NCBI RefSeq assembly: GCF_020567525.1
Contig: NZ_JAJCVI010000003.1
Coordinates: 496,001 to 560,000 of the forward strand
Direction of reading: 5' to 3'
Origin: Halorubellus salinus
GTDB taxonomy: Archaea; Halobacteriota; Halobacteria; Halobacteriales; Natrialbaceae
Length of the DNA: 64,000 nt
Shown here: positions 42,311-49,579 of the stretch, piece after piece
How the letters are laid out: each line of letters starts with the position of its first letter
Position numbering within the stretch: the first letter of the stretch is position 1
Program-made: the position numbers and the translations under genes
The notes under the pieces: generated by a model
The model's database searches: none
Seen by the model: the letters and a program-made list of their open reading frames with translations, nothing else
What the model was told of the DNA's origin: nothing

Positions 42311-43294
42311 ATGGTCGACCTCGCCGCGCTCGCGTTCGTCTTCCTCGCCGGACTCGTCACGGCCATCGCCACCGGACTCGGCGCGATCCCGTTCTTCCTC
42401 TTCGACGACGTCAGCGACCGCTGGAACGTCGCCCTCTGGGGGGTCGCCTCCGGCATCATGCTCTCCGCGTCACTCTTCGGGCTCGTCAACGAAGGCCTCG
42501 CAGCGTCGGCCGGGACCGGCGTCCCGTGGCTCCTCGTCCTCGGTCTCCTGGCCGGCGTCGCACTCGTCGTCGTCGCGAACCGCGTCCTCGAAGGCGTCCA
42601 CGTCGGCGGGACCGAACCCACGCCGGACGGCGGGGAACGCGTCGCCGACGTCCACCACGACGACCACGGTGACGGACACGACGCGGACGAGCACGACCAC
42701 CACGATGCCGGAGCCACCCACGACCACGGACACGACGGAGACGACCACGGGCACGACGGAGACGACCACGGGTTCGACCCGGCGGCGTTCGCGGAAGCCG
42801 ACCTGAAGAAGCTCGTGCTCATCCTCGGCGTGCTCACCGTGCACTCGTTCCCCGAGGGCGTCGCCATCGGCGTCTCCTTCGCGGAACTCGGCTTCGAGGG
42901 CGGCGTCCCGATGTTCGGCCTCGTCGTGCCCGTCCTCGCGATCTTCATGACGGTCGCGATCAGCATCCACAACATCCCGGAAGGGCTGGCGATCTCCATC
43001 CCGCTGCGTGCGATGGACGTCAGCGAGTGGCGGATGGTCGGCGCCGCCATCTTCTCCAGTCTCCCACAACCCATCGGTGCCGTCATCGCGTTCGCGTTCG
43101 TTCGCGTCGCCGAGGAGTTCCTTCCCTTCGGGTTCGGGTTCGCCGCCGGCGCGATGGTGTACCTCGTCCTCACCGAGTTCGTCCCGGAGGCGCTCGAAGC
43201 CGGTGCGTCCCTCGAGGGCAAGGGGTACCGCGAACTCGCAGCGGGACTGCTCGGTGGGTTCGCGGTGATGGTCCCGCTCCTGTACGTCGGGTGA
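42311..43294 (+). CDS. ZIP family divalent metal transporter
   Basis: A 327-residue protein with about eight membrane helices. The ZIP metal path is visible in LTVHSFPEGVAIGVSF and ISIHNIPEGLAIS, the paired His/Glu motifs of helices four and five. Between helices three and four lies a 50-residue His/Asp-rich loop (DHHDAGATHDHGHDGDDHG) including two exact DNA repeats of 21 bp coding HDGDDHG, which probably binds metal and may regulate uptake. Zn2+, Fe2+ or Mn2+ are the likely substrates. The palindrome upstream suggests metal-dependent control. Confidence 0.93.
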   Translation: MVDLAALAFVFLAGLVTAIATGLGAIPFFLFDDVSDRWNVALWGVASGIMLSASLFGLVNEGLAASAGTGVPWLLVLGLLAGVALVVVANRVLEGVHVGGTEPTPDGGERVADVHHDDHGDGHDADEHDHHDAGATHDHGHDGDDHGHDGDDHGFDPAAFAEADLKKLVLILGVLTVHSFPEGVAIGVSFAELGFEGGVPMFGLVVPVLAIFMTVAISIHNIPEGLAISIPLRAMDVSEWRMVGAAIFSSLPQPIGAVIAFAFVRVAEEFLPFGFGFAAGAMVYLVLTEFVPEALEAGASLEGKGYRELAAGLLGGFAVMVPLLYVG

Positions 43295-43356
43295 ACGACG
43301 GCCGCTCGCGTCGCCGGATGCGAGAGGAGGTGTCGCGTCGCCCGATCCCGTCGAGC

Positions 43357-44139
43357 TCAGTCGACGTACTGATCGATCTCATCGCTCGTCGCGAACACCA
43401 CGACGACGCGCTCGACGGTCCCGTCCTCGCCGACGAGCGGCTCGGCGTTCAGGACGATCTCCTCGCGTACGTCCTCGACCTCGACGACGTACCGTTCGCC
43501 CCTGAGCTCCTCGCCGTTCGCGAGGACGCGCGCCACGGGGAGCTCCGCGGCGGCGAGACGCGTCCCGTCCGGCGCGCAGAGCACCCAGTCGCTCGTATCG
43601 TACGCCCGAACGTGTAGCGACTCGGTCGGCATCCGGAGGAGTTCGCGAGCGCGCCGGTTCGCGACCACGACGTCCCCGTCCTGGTCGTGGACGACGATGT
43701 CGACGGGCGTCATCTCGACGATGCGTTCGACGAGCGTTCGCTCCCGTTCCAGGTCCCGGTTCGCGTGATACCGGTCGATGGCGTTCAGGACGCGGTTCGA
43801 GAGCACCTCGTACTGGCTGGCGTCCGTGGACTTCTGGAGGTACTCGGTGACGCCCTTCGAGATGGCGTCGCTCGCCACGTCCTCGCTCCCCTTCCCCGTG
43901 AACAGCACGAACGGGAGGTCTGGGTGGCGGTCGCGGACGGTCTCCAGGAACTCGAGGCCGGTCATCCCCGGCATGTCGTAGTCGCTGACGACGCAATCGG
44001 CGCTCTCGAGATGGGGCAGTGCTTCGTTCGGGTCGGAGAATCCCGTGGCGGTGACGTCACCGTGACGCTCCAGTTGCGTCGCCGTCAGGTCGGCGAACGC
44101 CGGTTCGTCGTCGACGCACACCACCCGGTGGGGTGCCAT
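43357..44139 (-). CDS. Response regulator: receiver plus PAS domain
   Basis: A 260-residue protein from the ATG at 44137-44139. The receiver domain (residues 4-120) has the acidic pocket CVDDEPAF, the phosphorylatable Asp in CVVSDYDMPGMTG, and the conserved Lys after FTGKGSEDV. A PAS domain (about 140-255, VERIVEMTPVDIVVHDQDGDVVVANRRARELL) follows. There is no kinase or DNA-binding domain, a common haloarchaeal form whose output is by protein contact. It is divergent from an MFS exporter, with a TTGGTACCAA palindrome (44179-44188) in the gap. Confidence 0.9.
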   Translation of the reverse strand: MAPHRVVCVDDEPAFADLTATQLERHGDVTATGFSDPNEALPHLESADCVVSDYDMPGMTGLEFLETVRDRHPDLPFVLFTGKGSEDVASDAISKGVTEYLQKSTDASQYEVLSNRVLNAIDRYHANRDLERERTLVERIVEMTPVDIVVHDQDGDVVVANRRARELLRMPTESLHVRAYDTSDWVLCAPDGTRLAAAELPVARVLANGEELRGERYVVEVEDVREEIVLNAEPLVGEDGTVERVVVVFATSDEIDQYVD

Positions 44140-44178
44140 GGATACCGGAACGCGTTCCAGCATCAAGGTGATTGTGCT

Positions 44179-44188
44179 TTGGTACCAA
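44179..44188. promoter_or_regulatory. Palindrome TTGGTACCAA between regulator and MFS genes
   Basis: A perfect 10-bp palindrome 40 bp upstream of the receiver-PAS ATG, in the AT-rich part of the 165-bp divergent gap, next to AAGTTTTTCG. It could be a binding site for a regulator of either gene. Evidence is position and symmetry only. Confidence 0.3.
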
Positions 44189-44304
44189 GTTTTTCGACTG
44201 TCCCGACGGACGCCATCTTCGTACCGGGTCGTCGAGGAGCGGTGGCGGCAAGGTCGCGGCGATTCCACGTGCTTGAAGCAACTGCAGGGGTAAGGCTCCC
44301 GAGA

Positions 44305-45630
44305 ATGGTACTTGGGACGGACAATCGCGTGTTCGCGCTCGCGATGGCGCGGCTCGCGGATTCGCTCGGGAACTCCTTCCTCGTCATCGTCCTCCCGCTG
44401 TACATCGCGAGCGGTGAGGTGTCGCTCGCGGGTCTGGAGGGGTTCTCGACGGAGTTACTCATCGGCGTCGTCCTCTCGTTGTTCGGGCTCCTGAACAGTT
44501 CGCTCCAGCAGTTCACCGGACGAGCCAGCGACCGCGCCGGGAAGCGGAAGGTGTTCATCCTCGCCGGCCTCGTCGTCTTCGGCGTCGCGAGCGCGCTCTA
44601 CCCGTTCGCGTCGTCGTACTGGGGTATCGTGGGGTTGCGGGCGTTCCAGGGCATCGGTGCGGCGTTGACCGTTCCGGTCACCATCGCGCTCGTGAACGAG
44701 TACTCGACGGACGCGAGCCAGCGCGGCGGGAACTTCGGCGTGTTCAACACGTTCCGCCTCATCGGGTTCGGGTTCGGCCCTATCATCGCGGGCATCCTCA
44801 TCACGGGCGGGTTCTCGTCGAACGAGGTCGTCACGTACCAGGTCGCGGGTGCGGCGATCTCCGGGTTCGATGCGGCGTTCGCGGTGGCGGTCGTCGGCGC
44901 GGTGGTGTCGTTCGCGCTCGTCTCGTACCTCGTCGACGACCCGGAGACGGACGGCGGCGCGGCGACCGACGACCTCTCCGTGGCGATATTCGGTCGCAAC
45001 CAGCTGTTCGACCCGGTGTTCGTCGTCGGCGTCGGCACGTTCTTCATGGCGACGGGGATCGCGATCTACGCGACGCTCCAGGAGGTCGTGAATACCGCAC
45101 TCGGGCAGGGGCCGTTCCTGTTCAGCGTGCAGTTCGCGGCGGTCGTCATCGCGAACGTCATCTTCCAGGTGCCCATCGGGCGAGCGAGCGACCGGTACGG
45201 TCGACGGCCGTTCCTCGTCGCGGGGTTCGCGCTCCTCGTCCCGAGCGTCCTCGCACAGGGGTACGTGCCGGCGGCCCAGAGCGTGCTCCCGGCGACGGTC
45301 TTCGGCGTGAACGCCGCGGCGATCCTGATGATCCTACTGCGGCTCCTCCAGGGCGTCTCGGTGGCGATGGTGTTCGCGCCCGGGTTGGCGCTCGCGGGCG
45401 ACCTGGCGCGGCGCGGGCAGTCCGGGACGACGCTGTCGGTCCTGACGACAGCGTTCGGGTTCGGTGTCGCGCTCGGGCCGCTCGCGGCCGGCTACCTCAT
45501 CCGGTTCGGGTTCGCGGTGCCGTTCGCGTTCGTCGCGGTGCTCGCGGCGCTCGCGTTCCTACTGACGTACTCGCAGGTGTACGAGACGGCGTTCCTCGCG
45601 GAGGACGCCGGTCGGTCGTCCGCGGACTGA
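44305..45630 (+). CDS. Major facilitator superfamily transporter
   Basis: A 441-residue protein from the ATG at 44305, with about twelve membrane helices. Motif A of the superfamily appears in both halves: GRASDRAGKRKVF between helices two and three and GRASDRYGRRPFLV between helices eight and nine. Helix four contains RAFQGIGAALTVPVTIAL and helix ten RLLQGVSVAMVFAPGLALAG, patterns of the drug/H+ antiporter group. It probably exports a small molecule. Divergent orientation next to a receiver-PAS protein hints at regulation but nothing ties the two directly. Confidence 0.92.
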   Translation: MVLGTDNRVFALAMARLADSLGNSFLVIVLPLYIASGEVSLAGLEGFSTELLIGVVLSLFGLLNSSLQQFTGRASDRAGKRKVFILAGLVVFGVASALYPFASSYWGIVGLRAFQGIGAALTVPVTIALVNEYSTDASQRGGNFGVFNTFRLIGFGFGPIIAGILITGGFSSNEVVTYQVAGAAISGFDAAFAVAVVGAVVSFALVSYLVDDPETDGGAATDDLSVAIFGRNQLFDPVFVVGVGTFFMATGIAIYATLQEVVNTALGQGPFLFSVQFAAVVIANVIFQVPIGRASDRYGRRPFLVAGFALLVPSVLAQGYVPAAQSVLPATVFGVNAAAILMILLRLLQGVSVAMVFAPGLALAGDLARRGQSGTTLSVLTTAFGFGVALGPLAAGYLIRFGFAVPFAFVAVLAALAFLLTYSQVYETAFLAEDAGRSSAD

Positions 45631-45700
45631 CCGCGGTCCGGTCTGGTACGCGGGACCGCCGACGGGTGTCGGGTGCCCGGTGTCCGGTGGCTGGTGGCGG

Positions 45701-46180
45701 TCAGTCGTCGCGGGGAACGGCCGTTCGAGCGGTAGCGATGGCGGCGGCGATGGCGTCGCCCGGGCAGACGACCTCGACGTCGGGGATCGCGAACGCGGAT
45801 GCGTTCCGTGGGTCCTGGAGGACGGCGTAGATTCGCTCGAACGCCCCGGTCGTCCGGAGTCGTTGGACGAGCAGGAGCGTTCGAGCGTCCGACGGTGCGA
45901 GGACGACGATGGGGTCGGTGGGGGCGGCGTGCGCGGTGACCTGTGCGACGAGCGCTGCCTCGTTGGGGACGTGCGTGGCGTCGTAGCTGGCGACGTCGGC
46001 GACGGCGTCGGGGTCGGTGTCGACGTGGACGACGGGGTGGTCACCGGCGAGGCTCTCAGCGAGAGCACGGCCGCGTCGGCCGCCGCCGACGACGAGGTAT
46101 CGGTCCCCGACGTCGGGTTCGACCGGCGTTGCGGGTCGGTCGGTCCGCCGTGGGTCCGAATCCGGGAGTTGTGACTCCAT
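45701..46180 (-). CDS. TrkA-N (RCK) domain protein
   Basis: A 159-residue protein with a single nucleotide-binding domain: YLVVGGGRRGRALAESLAGD (Gly-rich Rossmann turn), VVHVDTDPDAV ending with the acidic ribose contact, and the later strands PIVVLAPSDARTLLLVQRL. RCK domains bind NAD(H) or ATP and gate K+ channels and transporters, but here no TrkA-C domain or membrane part is present. It is divergent from the Mrp antiporter operon, with the twin palindromes between them, so a role in cation control is an attractive guess. Confidence 0.82.
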   Translation of the reverse strand: MESQLPDSDPRRTDRPATPVEPDVGDRYLVVGGGRRGRALAESLAGDHPVVHVDTDPDAVADVASYDATHVPNEAALVAQVTAHAAPTDPIVVLAPSDARTLLLVQRLRTTGAFERIYAVLQDPRNASAFAIPDVEVVCPGDAIAAAIATARTAVPRDD

Positions 46181-46197
46181 AACACACCTAGTACGCT

Positions 46198-46212
46198 GGA
46201 GTATTTATGTAT
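46198..46212 (-). promoter_or_regulatory. TATA-like element for the TrkA-N gene
   Basis: Minus-strand ATACATAAATACTCC spans 46198-46212, with its AT-rich core about 20-30 bases before the ATG at 46178-46180, a spacing that fits a nearly leaderless transcript. It is distinct from the palindromes at 46222-46269. Confidence 0.45.
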
Positions 46213-46221
46213 TGGCCATAT

Positions 46222-46269
46222 TTTACCGGAACGGTAAATACCTCGTGGCTCTTTTATCAGAACGGTAAA
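46222..46269. promoter_or_regulatory. Two 17-bp palindromic operators before the Mrp operon
   Basis: Copy one, TTTACCGGAACGGTAAA (46222-46238), is perfect: TTTACCG and CGGTAAA around GAA. Copy two, TTTATCAGAACGGTAAA (46253-46269), keeps the right arm and spacer and differs in two bases of the left arm. Centres are 31 bp apart, three helical turns. Copy two overlaps the TATA-like GTAAACTATG of the operon; copy one lies near the divergent trkA-N promoter. The arrangement suggests one regulator controlling both directions. Confidence 0.7.
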
Positions 46270-46333
46270 CTATGTTTCGGCTTCAGACGGTCACATGCAA
46301 TCCGCGCCCCCGACGACGCGTCGGTGAGCGCTC

Positions 46334-47332
46334 GTGACGGATCTCGTCGCAGTACTCACCGACCGGGGGCGCGTCAGGGACGTCGTCTCGTACGCGCTAC
46401 GAGAGGCGCGCGACGCGGACGACGGCACGAGCACGACGGTGCGTTTCAGCATCCCCGTCGGGAGAGCGGGTGATACGGTCCCATCGGCTACCGGCGAGAT
46501 GCTCGCCGCACGCGTCACCGAACTCGTCGCCGCGAGCCCCTACGGCTCGCTCGACGTCGAGACGACCACGGTACGTGTCGACGGGGAGACCCCCGACGAG
46601 CGCGTGCGTGCGCTCGTCGAGTCGATTCCAGCGACCGCCACGGACCTCGTCGTGATGCCCGGCTTCAACGAGTTCACCGTCGCCGCCGTCACGGACGCGC
46701 TCGCGGCCGCCGGCCGCTCCGGCCTCGACGTCGAACGTGCTCTCGTCGACCGACGCATCGTGCGGTCGCCCATCGCGGTCACCTCCACCACCGCGCGACT
46801 GGTGGCGACGTTCGCCGTCGCGTACGCGTTCTACCTTTTGCTGGGCGACCCGACCAAGCCCTTCGACCTGGCGACCGGTGCGGTCAGCGCGGCCGTCGTC
46901 ACGCTCGTCCTCGGCCGCGTCACGTTCGAGACCGAACCCTCGATAGCGGACGTCGGCCGGCTGCTCCGTGCGCTCGCGTTCCTCCCGTACCTCCTCTGGG
47001 CGGTCGTCCGCGCGAACCTCTCGATGGTCGCGGTCGTCCTCTCGCCGAAACTCCCCATCGAACCGAGCGTCGTCCGGATCCCCGCCCCGGAGGGCCGCAT
47101 CGCGCGTGCGCTCCTCGCGAACAGCATCACGCTCACGCCGGGCACGCTCACGGTCGACGTCACCGACGACGAACTCGTCGTGCACGCGCTCACCGCAGCC
47201 ACTCGCGACAGCCTCGAGGAGGGCTCGCTCGCTCGCGCCGTCGACTTCGTCGTTCACGGCCACGACGCCGACGCCCCGACTACCGGCGGTCGAGGTCCCG
47301 ACCACGTCCCATCCGGAGGTGACCGGTCGTGA
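46334..47332 (+). CDS. mnhE: Mrp antiporter subunit E with N-terminal UspA-like domain
   Basis: A 332-residue protein from the GTG at 46334. Residues about 1-140 look like a universal-stress-protein-type alpha/beta domain (VAVLTDRGRVRDVVSYALREA, later TDLVVMPGFNEFTVAAVTDAL). Residues about 155-300 are the MnhE domain, with two membrane helices (LVATFAVAYAFYLLLGD and AVSAAVVTLVLG), LWAVVRANLSMVAVVLSPKLP, and the LLANSITLTPGTLTVDV signature. Canonical bacterial MrpE is about 160 residues. It is first of nine genes that overlap by one to eight bases. Confidence 0.9.
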   Translation: MTDLVAVLTDRGRVRDVVSYALREARDADDGTSTTVRFSIPVGRAGDTVPSATGEMLAARVTELVAASPYGSLDVETTTVRVDGETPDERVRALVESIPATATDLVVMPGFNEFTVAAVTDALAAAGRSGLDVERALVDRRIVRSPIAVTSTTARLVATFAVAYAFYLLLGDPTKPFDLATGAVSAAVVTLVLGRVTFETEPSIADVGRLLRALAFLPYLLWAVVRANLSMVAVVLSPKLPIEPSVVRIPAPEGRIARALLANSITLTPGTLTVDVTDDELVVHALTAATRDSLEEGSLARAVDFVVHGHDADAPTTGGRGPDHVPSGGDRS

Positions 47333-47610
47333 CCTCGCCGCTCCTCGCGGGCGTCCTGCTCGCCGGCGCGACGGCGCTCGTCGCGCTCGCCGCCCTCGTC
47401 CTCGGCCGCGTCGTCCGCGGACCGACGACGCCCGACCGCGTCGTCGCCGTCAACGTCGTCGGCACCACCGCGGTCGTCGTCATCGCGCTCCTGAGCGCCG
47501 CGCTCGACGAACCGGGGTTCCTCGAGGTCGCCATCGTGTACGGCCTCCTGAACTTCCTGCTCTCGATCGGGCTCGCGAAGTTCACCATCGAACGCGGCGG
47601 GGTGCTCTGA
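47329..47610 (+). CDS. mnhF: Mrp antiporter subunit F
   Basis: A 93-residue protein with three membrane helices, starting at a GTG that overlaps the previous stop (GTGA). The family core is VVRGPTTPDRVVAVNVVGTTAVVVIALL, with Asp in the DRVVA motif conserved and needed in bacterial MrpF. MrpF is a small membrane subunit of the hetero-oligomeric Na+/H+ antiporter. Confidence 0.93.
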   Translation: MTSPLLAGVLLAGATALVALAALVLGRVVRGPTTPDRVVAVNVVGTTAVVVIALLSAALDEPGFLEVAIVYGLLNFLLSIGLAKFTIERGGVL

Positions 47611-48062
47611 TGGCCCTCGCAGCGGCTCCCGCGATGGTCCCCGCCCAGCTCGCGTGGACGCCCACGGCGATAGTGGTCGCGGCGCTCGTCGCAGCGAGTG
47701 CGTTCTTCTCGTTCGTCGCCGTCGTCGGCTTCTACCGGCTCCCGGACGTGTACGCTCGCGCGCACGCCGCCTCGAAGAGCGAGACGCTCGGGGCACTCTT
47801 CGGGCTCGCCGCCGCCGGCGTCGTCGTCGGTACCACCGGCGAGCTGTTCAAGCTCGTGTTGCTCGCCCTGCTCGTGCTCGTCACGGGCCCGACCGCGGCA
47901 CACGCCATCGTCAGGTCGGCGTACGACGCCGGCACCGAACCGTGGACGCACGACGACGAGGACGAAGCCGGCGGCACGGACGGCGACGCTACCGTCGCGA
48001 CCGACGGCGGCCAGAGCGCCGACCACGCTAGCAGCGTCGACGACGCGGAGGTGTCGCGATGA
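47610..48062 (+). CDS. mnhG: Mrp antiporter subunit G
   Basis: A 150-residue protein from the ATG at 47610, overlapping the previous stop by one base. Three membrane helices include FFSFVAVVGFYRLPDVYARAHAASKSETLG, the MnhG signature with RLPDxYxRxHA, and the third helix LFKLVLLALLVLVTGPTAAHAI. The C-terminal 45 residues are an acidic hydrophilic tail found in halophilic versions. Smallest-class subunit that completes the Mrp membrane complex. Confidence 0.93.
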   Translation: MALAAAPAMVPAQLAWTPTAIVVAALVAASAFFSFVAVVGFYRLPDVYARAHAASKSETLGALFGLAAAGVVVGTTGELFKLVLLALLVLVTGPTAAHAIVRSAYDAGTEPWTHDDEDEAGGTDGDATVATDGGQSADHASSVDDAEVSR

Positions 48063-48628
48063 CGACGCTCCAGGTCGTCGCACCGACGCTCGAGGTCGCG
48101 GTGTCCGTGGCGCTGCTGTCGTTCGTCGTCGTCGTCGCAGTCCTCACCGCGGTCGTCCGGGACGTCCTGACGGCCGTGGTCGTGTTCGCGGCGTACAGCC
48201 TCGGGCTCGCCATCCTCTGGGTGCTCTTCCACGCGCCCGACGTCGGCCTCACCGAGGCCGCGGTCGGCGCTGGCGTGACGACCGCGCTCTTCCTGCTCGC
48301 CATCAGCCAGACCGTCCGGCCGGCCGGCGGCCGGACGCTCGTCGACCCGCGGACGGTCAAGCCGTCGTCCGTGGTGGTCGCCCTCGGCGTCACCGTCGGC
48401 CTCCTGTTGACGGTGCCGGCGCTCCCCCCGGTCGGCGCGGCGGACACGCCCGCGTTCGGACCCGTCAGCGACTTCTACCTCGCTGACGCCGCCGACCGTG
48501 GCGTCGACAACGCCGTCACGGCCGTGCTCGTCGTCTACCGCGGGTTCGACACGTTCGGCGAGATCGCGGTCGTGTTCGCCGCCGCCGTCGCCGTACTGGC
48601 CGCACTCGGCCGGGAGACCCTCGCATGA
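48059..48628 (+). CDS. Mrp antiporter DUF4040 subunit (MrpA C-terminal part-like)
   Basis: A 189-residue membrane protein with about six helices. The first part, LTAVVRDVLTAVVVFAAYSLGLAILWVLFHAPDVGLTEAAVGAGVTTALFLLAI, matches the DUF4040 domain that in bacterial MrpA forms helices near its C-terminus; the second part (from VSDFYLADAADRGVDNAVTAVLVVYRGFDTFGEIAVVFAAAV) matches the following helices of MrpA/MrpB. Thus the MrpA C-terminus exists here as a separate gene, as in other archaeal Mrp operons. It overlaps both neighbours by 4 bases. Confidence 0.88.
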   Translation: MTTLQVVAPTLEVAVSVALLSFVVVVAVLTAVVRDVLTAVVVFAAYSLGLAILWVLFHAPDVGLTEAAVGAGVTTALFLLAISQTVRPAGGRTLVDPRTVKPSSVVVALGVTVGLLLTVPALPPVGAADTPAFGPVSDFYLADAADRGVDNAVTAVLVVYRGFDTFGEIAVVFAAAVAVLAALGRETLA

Positions 48629-49179
48629 GCGACCGCAACCGCAGCGAGGGCGCGGACGACACGACGACGCGGACGCGCTCGGAGTTCACGGACAGCCCCG
48701 TCGTCACGACGACGGTACGACTGCTCGCGCCGTTCGTCCTCACGTACGGGCTGTTCACGCTGTTCCACGGGACCGCGAGCGTCGGCGGTGGCTTCCAGGG
48801 TGGCGTCGTCGGCGGCGCGATGGTCATCACGGTCGCGTTCGCGTTCGGCATCCGCCCGACCGCGGAGTGGCTCGACGAGCGCGCGCTCGTCGCACTCGTC
48901 GTCGCCGGCCCCGTCGTCTTCGGCGTCGTCGCGCTCGCAGGGCTCGCCTCGGGTGGCGCGTTCCTCCAGTTGGACGTCCTCCCCATCCCGAAGGCGACCG
49001 TGTACGCCACCGAAGCCATCGAGATCGGTATCGGTGCGACCGTCGCCGCCGTCATCGTCGTGCTCTTCCTCCGCATCGCGGACGGCTACCGCGAACCCAC
49101 CGTGGAGACTCCCGCGGACCTGGAGGGCCCCGGCGACGCGGACCCCTCGGTCGGGGCTGGAGGTGCGAGCGATGACTGA
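48625..49179 (+). CDS. mnhB: Mrp antiporter subunit B
   Basis: A 184-residue protein: a 30-residue hydrophilic start, then four membrane helices with the MnhB pattern VRLLAPFVLTYGLFTLFHGTASVGGGFQGGVVGGAMVITVAFAFG, where the Gly-Gly-Gly-Phe-Gln-Gly motif is the family hallmark. A second pair of helices (LVVAGPVVFGVVALAGLASGGAFL and ATEAIEIGIGATVAAVIVVLFL) follows, and the end is acidic. It overlaps the C subunit by 8 bases. Confidence 0.93.
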   Translation: MSDRNRSEGADDTTTRTRSEFTDSPVVTTTVRLLAPFVLTYGLFTLFHGTASVGGGFQGGVVGGAMVITVAFAFGIRPTAEWLDERALVALVVAGPVVFGVVALAGLASGGAFLQLDVLPIPKATVYATEAIEIGIGATVAAVIVVLFLRIADGYREPTVETPADLEGPGDADPSVGAGGASDD

Positions 49180-49579
49180 CCCGCTGTTCGGCGTCGGCGC
49201 GTGGTTCGCGCACGCCGTGTTCGCGGTCCTCGTCGGCGTCGGCCTGTTCGTGCTCGTCGACGACGACAACCTCGTGAAGAAGGTCATCGGGCTGAACATC
49301 TTCCAGACCGGCGTGTTCCTGTTCTTCGTCACGAGCGCGTACCGCGCCGACGGGAAGGCACCGCTGGTCACCGGCCCCGGGCCGTACGTGAACCCGCTCC
49401 CGCACGTCCTCATCCTGACCGCCATCGTCGTCGGCGTCGCGGTGACGGCGGTCGCGCTCGCGCTCGTCGTCCGCATCTACGGCGAGTACGGGACGCTCCG
49501 CGAGGACGTCATCCGCGAGGTCCGTGCCGCCGAGCGCGAGTCAGCCGCCGCCGAGGCGGCCGAGGAGGGGTCGCGATGA
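49172..49579 (+). CDS. mnhC: Mrp antiporter subunit C (NuoK-like)
   Basis: A 135-residue protein from the ATG at 49172. Three membrane helices match NuoK/MnhC: VLVGVGLFVLVDDDNLVKKVIGLNIFQTGVFLFFV and GPYVNPLPHVLILTAIVVGVAVTAVALALVVRIY, with the conserved NPLPHxLILTAIVVG signature in which Complex I NuoK has a related Glu-bearing helix. The C-terminus is a charged helix rich in Glu and Ala. Confidence 0.93.
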   Translation: MTDPLFGVGAWFAHAVFAVLVGVGLFVLVDDDNLVKKVIGLNIFQTGVFLFFVTSAYRADGKAPLVTGPGPYVNPLPHVLILTAIVVGVAVTAVALALVVRIYGEYGTLREDVIREVRAAERESAAAEAAEEGSR

